The notes under the pieces were generated by a model that saw only the letters and a list, made by a program, of their open reading frames with translations, was not told the origin of the DNA and did no database searches. Below, one piece after another: positions 1 through 7,514 of a stretch of 53,667 bases of DNA (position 1 is the first letter of the stretch; every line of letters starts with the position of its first letter). The stretch comes from Mesostigma viride. Its lineage: Eukaryota > Streptophyta > Mesostigmatophyceae > Mesostigmatales > Mesostigmataceae. The DNA is taken from positions 1-53,667 of the forward strand of contig RPFO01000474.1 in the NCBI GenBank assembly GCA_009746045.1, read 5' to 3'. Both the position numbers and the translations under genes were made by a program.

Positions 1-52
1 CGGACCTACTTGCCATGCCATGCCAGTCTGCCACGTGGCGCATATGGAGTCG

Positions 53-168
53 GTGACAGGCGCTAGCATACAATCTCGTTGGTGACGGGCAGCAGCATCA
101 AGCGGCATGGGTGACATGCGACAGCAGGTAGTGTCATGAGTGACAGGCGACAGTGTTACTCTATGGGT
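53..168. repeat. Degenerate 29-bp tandem repeat, left block
   Basis: A gtgacRggc-type core recurs at 53, 82, 111 and 140, exactly 29 bases apart. It is the same period and core as the larger array at 2382-2758, so one repeat family flanks the MYND and RING-like genes. I see no gene in 1-298; the rest of this stretch is unremarkable AT-richer sequence leading into the 3' end of the MYND gene. Confidence 0.75.
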
Positions 169-298
169 ATTGTTGCTATATGACTCATTGGAATAGTTCA
201 AGTCCCATGCACATAAGGAAAATGTCATTTCATTACAATAAGAATAATAAGGAATAGGCCATTACTAGACCCCTTTGCAGGCACGCAGGCCTGGCTGT

Positions 299-1093
299 TT
301 AGCGGTTGTACATGCGCAGGCAGGGCGTCTGGCGGCCCTCAAACCCAGTGCAATCGTCTTTCACACGCAGAGTGTCCCCGCGCAGGGGGAACTTCACATC
401 AGAGGTGCAAGTCCACACGTGGGTCAGCAGAGTGCAGTCCGCCTTGTGGATCTTCCAGTGCGCAACCTGGCACTCGCGGGAGCAGTACCGCGCATCCTGG
501 CAGCTGGCGCACCTGCGCTTCACCTCTCTCTTGCCCTTCTTCTCACACCCCGGCGCAGCGCAGAAACCGCGAACCGACTCGGGGAAAGGACCAATGGGGC
601 TGTCCAAAATGGGCGTGCGCACTGTGATCACCACCTTCTCGCAGGGGCGGGTATAGGGAAACGCCGTCCTCGCAACGATCTTGTCCGCGTCCTTGGGCAC
701 GCGGAAGGACAGGCCAATCCTGGTAACCAGGTCGATGAACCCGTCGTCCTCCTTCTTCTCGCGAAGGAGGACGCACAGAAGCATGAACTCGCTCTCAGGG
801 CGAATGTGGGACAGGATCTGACTGCGAACGCAGTACTTCCTGCTGATCGCAGTGCGTACGTCAATGAATTCAAACTCCAACTGGCGGTCCAGAGCCGTAA
901 AGGAGTCGAAACGAACCAGCACGCAAAAGGGGGTTTTCAACTTCTTTTCCCACTCATTCACGCAGCTGTACAAATTGCTGGAGTTTTCCATGGCCTTGCG
1001 CACCACCAAGCGGTACCAGCCCCCGCACAACTCCGCGAACAGGTCGGAGTGATCCTGAGGGAGCTCATTGGCAATCAGAGGGGTGGAATCCAT
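299..1093 (-). CDS. MYND zinc-finger protein
   Basis: 264 residues. The C-terminal half holds a MYND-type zinc finger at about residues 178-217: a CxxxxC pair (CAAPGCEKKG), then CASCQDARYCSRECQ, then HWKIHKADC, giving the expected Cys and His ligands. MYND domains are protein-interaction modules that often bind proline-rich partners in transcriptional regulators. The N-terminal region resembles nothing I recognise. The start is the ATG at 1093, facing the RING-like gene at 1540 across a shared intergenic region with repeated GGAATATTCC elements. A second MYND protein lies at 5595-6601. Its partner and role are unknown; a host-directed or early regulatory role is inference. Confidence 0.8.
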   Translation of the reverse strand: MDSTPLIANELPQDHSDLFAELCGGWYRLVVRKAMENSSNLYSCVNEWEKKLKTPFCVLVRFDSFTALDRQLEFEFIDVRTAISRKYCVRSQILSHIRPESEFMLLCVLLREKKEDDGFIDLVTRIGLSFRVPKDADKIVARTAFPYTRPCEKVVITVRTPILDSPIGPFPESVRGFCAAPGCEKKGKREVKRRCASCQDARYCSRECQVAHWKIHKADCTLLTHVWTCTSDVKFPLRGDTLRVKDDCTGFEGRQTPCLRMYNR

Positions 1094-1232
1094 AGCGGCT
1101 GACAGTCTGTGCGTGCTCGTGCGGATTGGCGTGGTTTGGCTGCCAAACTCGCCCTCCTCCGCTTATGTGCCCGCACCCCGCCCGCCCCGCCCAATAGTCC
1201 CGTGCCACGCGGCAGGTCCGGATTGGTGGGAC

Positions 1233-1471
1233 GGAATATTCCCACGGAATATCCTCGGAGCGCCGCGCCTTCCAGAAGGGCGCCGCGCCGGGAATATTCC
1301 CATGAATATCCCGTGGAAGCGCCGCGCCGCCGCCGCGTGGCAGTGTCCCATTGGTCCGCTTTGAATATTCGTGGGAATATGCCGCCGTGTCGTGCCCGCG
1401 TGACACGCGTCAGACTACCATTGGACTGTCGTGGGTGTCGCGCGCTTCGCGCGGGCCTCGGCAGGGATAAA
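1233..1471. promoter_or_regulatory. Divergent promoter region with GGAATATTCC elements and TATA-like box
   Basis: The 446-base gap between the divergent MYND and RING-like genes holds GGAATATTCCCA at 1233 and 1291, each followed by a second AATATCC half-element and then a GC-rich GCGCCGCGCC tract. A related AATATTC plus GGGAATAT pair lies at 1361-1380. ATTGG (inverted CCAAT) motifs occur near 1220, 1350 and 1420. A ggataaaac TATA-like box at about 1464-1472 lies roughly 70 bases before the ATG at 1540. The repeated palindromes suggest a dimeric regulator's sites serving both genes. Confidence 0.5.
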
Positions 1472-1539
1472 ACGCGGAGGCGGGCGTTTGGGGGTCCCAA
1501 TCCGCCCAGCACCACTCAAAACCAACTCCTCTCACTGCA

Positions 1540-2208
1540 ATGGAGCCCTCCCGCGATAAGCCGGCTATGGCGGCAACGGATGTCCCTCCTGCCAAGCGCC
1601 AGCCGCCTGCAAACGGCAATGGCGAGCAGTCCCCCGCCATGAAGGTGTACCTGAAACAGCGGGACACCGAGGACAAGGTGGCAAAGTTCCTGGGGGCTGT
1701 GAAAACCAAGCAGGGGCACGCAAACACGCACGAATTCGATGAGAAGTACAAGCGGGACGCGCACATGCACGATATCCAAGTGCTGCCGGGCGGCGAGATT
1801 TTCTGCGAGAATGCCGCATCGGTGGGCGCCTTCCTCTGCGATTCGGGCGTTTTTGGGAAGAGCGCGCGCGCAGAACCGCCTGCACAGAACAGGGCTGCCA
1901 GTGTGCGGGGGCCTGTTACTTGCGGCGTGTGCAAGAAGCACACCGATTTCCTGCTGGATCCGCAGCAGGATGCCAGCGGAGGGGAGGACCCTCAGGAGCA
2001 TATCCATATCCACGGTGTGTGTGTGGATTGCGCTGTGCAGACCATAGAAACGAGCGGCAAGCGCGGCATGTGGTGCCCCTTGTGCGCTGCGGACCCTTTG
2101 ATCGAAGTGCTGATCGATTTGGGCCGCGCAAAACACCTTTCGGAGGCCCCGTACTTTGTGTACAGCCCCGAGAAGAGCCTGCTGGCTGCTGCCTATGAGG
2201 ATATGTGA
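1540..2208 (+). CDS. RING-like zinc-binding protein
   Basis: 222 residues. The N-terminal 120 residues are polar, with alanine- and proline-rich start. The C-terminal half has a RING-like ligand pattern: CGVCKKH near residue 127, HIHGVCVDC near 158-166, and WCPLC near 184-188. That is C-x2-C, then H/C-x2-C, then C-x2-C, typical of ubiquitin E3 ligases, although spacing departs from a textbook RING. Stop is followed after 14 bases by AATAAA. It sits beside two MYND proteins and two OTU-type proteins in the left 13 kb, consistent with manipulation of ubiquitin signalling, but no substrate can be inferred. Confidence 0.6.
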   Translation: MEPSRDKPAMAATDVPPAKRQPPANGNGEQSPAMKVYLKQRDTEDKVAKFLGAVKTKQGHANTHEFDEKYKRDAHMHDIQVLPGGEIFCENAASVGAFLCDSGVFGKSARAEPPAQNRAASVRGPVTCGVCKKHTDFLLDPQQDASGGEDPQEHIHIHGVCVDCAVQTIETSGKRGMWCPLCAADPLIEVLIDLGRAKHLSEAPYFVYSPEKSLLAAAYEDM

Positions 2209-2221
2209 ATGGTGCAGTACT

Positions 2222-2227
2222 AATAAA
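2222..2227 (+). terminator. Polyadenylation-type signal AATAAA
   Basis: AATAAA starts 14 bases after the stop of the RING-like gene and is followed by a T-rich stretch (ttgttttcc). This fits eukaryote-style 3' end formation. No stem-loop terminator is visible here. Confidence 0.45.
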
Positions 2228-2381
2228 GCTTGGATTGTTTTCCTTATAAAGTCCCCACAATGAGCCCGACATAGACAGCCCGGCGGCGCGGACTCGCGGA
2301 CTTAGAAGCCCCGGCAGCACGCGCGGGCCGACAGGCGCCGGATCGGACAGGCGGCGGGCTGACAGGCGCTGGTTATAGCAG

Positions 2382-2758
2382 GTGTCAGACGCCAGCAGCA
2401 ACTCGCATGGGTGACGGGCGCCAGCAGCAACTCGCGTGGGTGACGGGCGCCAGCAGCTACTAGCATGAGTGACGGGCGCCAGCAGCAACTCGCGTGGGTG
2501 ACGGGCGCCAGCAGCAACTCGCATAGGTGACGGGCGCCAGCAGCAACTCGCATGGGTGACGGACGCCAGTGGCAACTCGCATGGGTGACGGGCGCAAGCA
2601 GCAACTCGCATGGGTGACGGGCGCCAGTGGCAACTCGCGTGGGTGACGGGCGTCAGCAGCAACTCGCATGGGTGACGGGCGCCAGCAGCAACTCGCATGG
2701 GTGACGGGCGCCAGCATCAACTCGCATAGGTGACAGACGCCAGTAGTCAGCTCTGCAT
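2382..2758. repeat. 29-bp tandem repeat array, 13 copies
   Basis: The core gtgacgggcgccagcagca recurs at 2382, 2411, 2440, 2469, 2498, 2527, 2556, 2585, 2614, 2643, 2672, 2701 and 2730, with only a few substitutions per copy and no length variation. The block continues to about 2960 as irregular gacaggcgc-containing sequence. Because 29 is not a multiple of three and the unit has few stops, it creates long spurious reading frames on the minus strand. Such arrays occur near genome ends or origins of large DNA viruses; a function is not demonstrable here. Confidence 0.95.
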
Positions 2759-3101
2759 GGGACTGCGCGGGACGACAGGCGCGGGCCGAGGGGTGCCGCA
2801 ACTGACAGGCGCGGGCTAGTAGCTGCAAGATCCGGCAGGTGACCGCCGCCAGCAGTAAGTGCCGTCTGTGACAGGCGGCAGCAGTCAGCCCTGCACGGGA
2901 CTGCGCGGGCCGACAGGCGCCGGTTCCGACAGCCGCGGGCCAGCAGCCGACGGTTACGGCACGTGACAGGCGCCCGCGGACCCTCCACGCCCCGCGGGCC
3001 GAATCCGGGTCGAGTCAGTGCCGAGTCGGCGCGCGGACGCCGGAAAGCGGACGCACACCGCCGGGCGGGGCGGGCGAACGGTTCGGGCGAACGGTTCGGG
3101 C

Positions 3102-3892
3102 GAACGGTTCGGGCTATCCCCCACGACACTCGACGAATCCCACGGAAAATGAAAAGTTTGAAAAGTTCGGGCTATCCTGTTCGCCCGAACTTTTCGCGAT
3201 AGCCCGAACTTTTCAAAACCTCCCACGGGAAAACCAAAAGTTTTGAAAAGTTTTGGCTCTGAGTCCCACGGCAAATGAAAAGTTTGAAAAGTTCGGGCGA
3301 AGGTTCGGGCGAACGAAAAATAGCACGAACCGCCAACTTAGTCCCCACCGGACGGGGTGCACCGCACTTTCGTATATACTCTACCTTCCTTTCCTAACAC
3401 ATAAAATATTGCACATGCTTCCTAACACATATTATTTGAACACACTTCCTAACACATATTATTTACACTACACACTACCCTGTATACAGCCATACCCATA
3501 ATAATATGTGTTAGCAACCCTACCTATATTTTATGTGTTAGCAACCATACCCATAATAATATGTGTTAGCAACCCTACCTATATTTTATGTGTTAGCAAA
3601 CCAACACAAAGGATATACACACCCCTACCCGTGCACACCCCCGCCAGTGGGAACTAAGTTGGCGGTTCGGGCGATTTGCGTTCGCCCGAACCATAGCCCG
3701 AACTTTTCAAACTTTTCATTTGCCGTGGGAATCAGAGCCAAAACTTTTCAAAACTTTTCGTTTTCGCGTGGGAGGCTCTGAAAAGTTCGGGCTATCCTGA
3801 AAAGTTCGGGCTATCCTGTTCGCCCGAACTTTTCAAACTTTTCGTTTGCCGTGGGAGACGGCCAGTGCCGTGGGGGACAGCCCGAACCGCTC
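3102..3892. repeat. Imperfect palindrome of about 0.8 kb with AT-rich nested core
   Basis: The left arm (3102-3348) and right arm (3645-3892) are reverse complements with mismatches. The outer parts share gaacggttcgggctatcccc with its near-complement, and the inner ends share ccaacttagt with actaagttgg. Both arms are built from gttcggg, gaaaagtttgaaaagttcggg and cccacgg words. The 300-base core is AT-rich and itself symmetric: CTAACACATA at 3394, 3422 and 3449 faces its complement TATGTGTTAG at 3505, 3532, 3560 and 3588. Possible roles are a replication origin, a packaging or hairpin-end remnant, or a foldback transposon. No protein gene is convincing between 2209 and 4023. Confidence 0.85.
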
Positions 3893-4023
3893 CGGCGCGG
3901 GGCCGGGGACGGGACGGGGAGGGGGACACAAGCCGCGGGGCCGCGATCCAACACACACGCGCGCACGCAGAGACGGACCAACCCAAAAACTTTATTAACA
4001 ATATACGGATCCGTATATACGAC

Positions 4024-4919
4024 TCAACACACCGCACCACCCGCGGGCGGAGGGGGGCCTGTCAAGAACGGGTCTGAGTACTGCGCCAACTCGCGGTTCA
4101 ACTCGGCCATCAGGCCAGGCGTCTCCGCCTCAATCCTGTCCAACTCACCGGGAGCGAAACAGCTCCCATACTTTTCCCAGTTCTCCTCACACTCGGCCCA
4201 AAACGCGCCCACGTCAATAGAACACGAGGGGTCTCATCCACCGCACCGGTGGTCGACGCGACGGGCGTCTCGGCGGGGTCGGGCGACCGCATGATACGCG
4301 AGATCTCCTCGTCGGTAAAGTCGAAATCCACGATCGCGTCTTCGTCCACGAACGTGAACAGGGGCGACGACGACAACGAGCCGTCCGCCACCGGCGAGCA
4401 ACGCGACAAGGGGGCGGGGTATCCGGTACCGGCGCACGAAGCACCACCGTCGTCGCGATCGCACCGCCGATCCACAACGCATTGGATCTCGCTCGCGCCC
4501 CCCGGCGAATTTGCAAACGACGAAAACGACACCCATTTCGGGCTGTCCACCGAGGGCGGCGGGGAAGACGGGCAGGCCAAGCGGTCGTACGGGCCCACGG
4601 CGACAGCCTCGCGAGTGTGGCACGGTGCGCGGCGGAACACGTTAACCGGCGTAGAGTCCAGCAACGGCGGGCACGACACGCACGAGTTGGGAAGCCGCCA
4701 TGTGTTGGCACCCACGCGAGAAGACGTCGTCAGCTGACGGAGACGTTCCGCCTGTTCGCGGCGGTGTTTCTGCGCCCACACGCGTTCGCGGGCGCGGCAC
4801 GGGTCGCACCGTTTCGTGTGCGTGTTGCCGTCTTTCACGGAGGTGAACAGGGCGACGGGCTTGTGCGCCTTGCACTTGTTGCACCAGCACAGCTGCGGGG
4901 GATTGTCGGAGGCGTCCAT
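4024..4919 (-). CDS. CxxC zinc-finger protein (frameshifted near 4228)
   Basis: The ATG at 4919 opens a frame with an N-terminal zinc-binding motif, CWCNKCKAHKP then CDPCRARERVW, within the first 50 residues. This two-CxxC arrangement is widespread in algal and giant-virus proteins of unknown role. The middle is Ser/Pro-rich and acidic, ending in a stretch around EISRIMRS. Near 4228, at an ACCCC run, the reading switches to another minus frame that continues as an acidic helix (FWAECEENWEKYG) to the stop at 4024. I read this as one gene with a one-base error or mutation. A TTAAAAGG box lies near 5003-5012. It is probably a regulator; its target is unknown. Confidence 0.55.
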
Positions 4920-5032
4920 GGCGGGGCGACGAGAGACGCGGGCAGAGTCTCGCTCACTTGAGTGGTTCTGAGGCGAGAAGACCCCTTTGGACAGAGGGCA
5001 CCGCCTTTTAAGTCCGCGACCATCCGCACGGA

Positions 5033-5514
5033 CCAATCGCGTGCGAGGGAGGAGGGCCGCCCCGACCCACCAATCACGCGCAGATGTAACCGCGAGCTAT
5101 CCGTAACCGAATCGGATAGGATCCGACGGTGGCTGGGCGTAACCGATGGTCAGGGGTTGTGATCGGACGACGGGCGCGCGAAACGTTATCCGTCTTCCAG
5201 AAGGGTGTATAGATAAGGTAACCGATGCCCGGCGGGGCGCGATCCGGCGGTCACGGTGTCGTAACCGACGACCGGGATTGCGATCGGACGGCGGTCGCGC
5301 GAAACGTTATCCGTCTTCCGGAAGAGTGTACAGAGAAGGTAACGGACGCCCGGCGCGCGCGATCCGACGGCCGTGGGGTCGTAACCGACGGTCGGGATAA
5401 GGATCCGAGGGACGTCGCGCGGCGGCGCGGGGCGCGCGGGCCGGTAGCCAATCAGAACGCGAGATGTCGTCCGCCAATCACAACGCGAGATGTCGGACCG
5501 GGCGGGTATAAGAA
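5033..5514. promoter_or_regulatory. CCAAT-box and TATA promoter region
   Basis: Four CCAATC motifs (about 5033, 5070, 5448 and 5474) and a TATAAGAA box at 5507-5514 lie between the divergent genes starting at 4919 and 5595. The two right-hand CCAAT boxes repeat in the context ccaatcacaacgcgagatgt and sit 35-60 bases before the TATA. This is a classical RNA polymerase II-like layout, richer than the short TATA-like elements used elsewhere in the window. Confidence 0.55.
5139..5402. repeat. 122-bp direct repeat, two full copies plus part of a third
   Basis: The word gtaaccgaYggtc starts units at 5139, 5261 and 5381, with a partial unit beginning near 5103. Each full unit contains cgcgaaacgttatccgtctt and a CTTCCRGAAG palindrome. 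Copies differ at about one base in ten. They lie in the upstream region shared by two divergent zinc-finger genes, so a regulatory-array role is possible. No coding potential is convincing in 4920-5594. Confidence 0.8.
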
Positions 5515-5594
5515 GAGCGCAGGCGGCCGCAAGACCGTGGTCTCAGCTCCCTCTCTAGCAATCTAGCTCCTCACCGCTCTCGTTGTCCACCGTC

Positions 5595-6601
5595 ATGGGA
5601 AAATACAAGAACCCCGTCTTCGTCGCGATGTCGCCATTCAAGCGCTCGCCGGAATGCCGAATACCGACGGCATGCCCAAAGTTCCCATCGTTTCCTGCAA
5701 GCGCAAGGAGGAAAGGCCTGGGCAGCCATATCCCATCAAAAAGGTGCGCACACCGCAGTGCTCCCAACAAGTCGTCGACAAGGCAGCCTCCGTCGCGGAC
5801 GACCTGAAGGTCTCGCGAGGCGAAGTCCCCGCCACCGCCGACGAGGTGATCGCCGCTCGCAAGCGACTCAACGGCTGGCTCGCGGAGGGCGCCTTGCGCA
5901 CTGAAGAGGAGAAGATGGCGGACCTCAAGAGGGATTCCGCCGTCGGCTTGCAGCAAGTCGCCCTGTCCAGAGTGTTCGAGCACCTGTGCGGTCATTATGA
6001 CGTCCTGCTTGACAAGTGCAAGGAGTGGGACGCGCGGTATGGCCGCGGCGCGCTCCTGATCCGTGTCCGCCACATCTCGCAGGCGTCGCGACAAGTCGTG
6101 GTTGACTGGGTCACCGCCGAGGAGTTGAAGGACCGCTGCTTCTTCACCTACTGGCAGGCGATGCAGTACAACAGGGACACCGAAATCATGATCGCCGCCT
6201 GTTTCAGCGACATGTCCGGCCGTGACGGATGCCAGAAGTCATGGTACGGCGGGATTTTCACCAAGGCTCTCGCCAGCGAGTGGAAACAGAAGTTCCGCCT
6301 GTCGCCCGCGCTGCGGCCCTGGGTGCCCGTCAGAAGACTCCCTCTCCCCCTCCAGTGCATGGGAAAGGGGTGCGCCAAGACGGTAGGAGAGGGTAGCGCG
6401 CAGTGGCACGCGTGCGGCGAGTGCCGGGACGCCGTGTTCTGTTCCACGGCATGCTCCGAGACGGCGCACGAGTGCCAGAAGTTTGCGTTCTTGCGTGGGG
6501 GTGTGGACTTGTGCATCAAGCACGTAGGCCCGGTCTTCCACAAGGGGAGCCGGGGGGTGACGCCGCGGTGCCCCCACAAGTGGGACGTTTCCTCACAGTA
6601 G
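5595..6601 (+). CDS. MYND zinc-finger protein
   Basis: The long open frame begins at ATG 5654 and gives 315 residues. However, the first ATG after the TATAAGAA box is at 5595, in another frame that runs naturally (MGKYKNPVFVAMSPFKRSPE) up to the 5654 region, so I suspect one indel near 5650 and a true start at 5595. The C-terminal finger is a MYND type: CMGKGCAKTV, then CGECRDAVFCSTACS, then HECQKF, around residues 236-276 of the 5654 frame. The central part is helical with no recognised domain. It differs too much from the MYND protein at 299-1093 for recent duplication. Confidence 0.7.
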
Positions 6602-6715
6602 AAGAGTTGTGATCATGTACATGTAAACCTATATTTGGAATGAATCAAGTTTCCTCACATCCTCATGCACGCGAATGTATTGTTGGAAAACCTTTTTCGT
6701 AGGGTGTAGTATATC

Positions 6716-7455
6716 ATGACGGAGAATAACTATTGCGGATTCCGAGACTTGCGTACCGGCGCGGATCAGGGTATTGTAAGCGGCGCCAATTTCGAATGTA
6801 TGGCCGTCATGAGATCAAACTTGGTGAAAACGAGCGACGTCCGCCGTTACCGTCCGGTGCCGCGACAGGGAAACCGTATTGCGGCGGGCACGGCGGCAAT
6901 ATCGGGACGTACTCCCAATGCCAGGCCAAGTCGCAGTTGCGGCGATGGGGGTACTACACGAAGGACACGGTCGAGGAGGCGGAGGAGGAGGCGGACGGTC
7001 AGAGGAGCCGGAAGCAGATGCTAAAGGGGAGCGGTATGACGGCGGCGGAACTGGCGAATTATAAGAACGAGGCGATGAACAATATTCATAAGGCAGAGGT
7101 TGATATCGAGAGGTGGACAGGAGAGATTGCGAGGGGGTTGCCGCGGGAGGCGATGTTGTACAAAAAAAAATTGATCAAAGCTGTCAAAGAATGGCTCGGA
7201 CAGGCTAGGCGTGTTTATCGAAGGAATTGGGAGCAGGAGGCGCCTGCCCGTGGATCGCGTGACGCAGAGAAGGTGGCAGAGGCGGCGGGGGCGGCGGCGG
7301 CGGGACCCTCTCGCCCAACGAACGCCCCAGGCACCTCTGCCCGCGCCGCACAACCGTCCAGTCAGCGGCCGTCGCGCGGGCACTTCAGCGCCACCTTCGC
7401 GTCGAGGCACGCGTATGACTACCGTCGCGACGGCCAACAGACAACAACCTCCTGA
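6716..7455 (+). CDS. Zinc-knuckle hypothetical protein (frameshift near 6765)
   Basis: From ATG 6716 the first residues read NNYCGFRDLRTG; a shift between about 6755 and 6775 leads into the longer frame, which has GYCKRR and later GKPYCGGHGG. Together these make the C...GxxC...GxxxCxxH pattern shared with proteins at 10921, 17181, 35727 and 50662. The rest is Lys/Glu-rich helix (around residues 100-160) followed by an Ala/Ser/Pro-rich tail. The frame stops at 7455, but natural-looking coding continues in the same frame beyond the stop toward 7600, so this gene may have been one with the 7515 gene. Function unknown. Confidence 0.45.
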
Positions 7456-7514
7456 GATCGGGTCCAAGAATGGAAATCTGGTTTTGTTGAGGGAAAATAT
7501 TCTGGGCGGTTGTA

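Noticed and set aside
275-1102. Plus-strand frame of 275 residues opposite the MYND gene
   Set aside because: Shadow of a GC-rich gene; the minus strand carries the zinc-finger motif.
2382-2758. CRISPR-like array
   Set aside because: Units are contiguous at 29 bases with no unique spacers, and no cas genes are present.
1916-3129. Long minus-strand frames across the repeat array (up to 260 residues of ARHPCELLL-type repeats)
   Set aside because: A 29-base repeat without stops stays open in all frames and yields a repetitive translation; composition is unlike any neighbour and there is no start signal.
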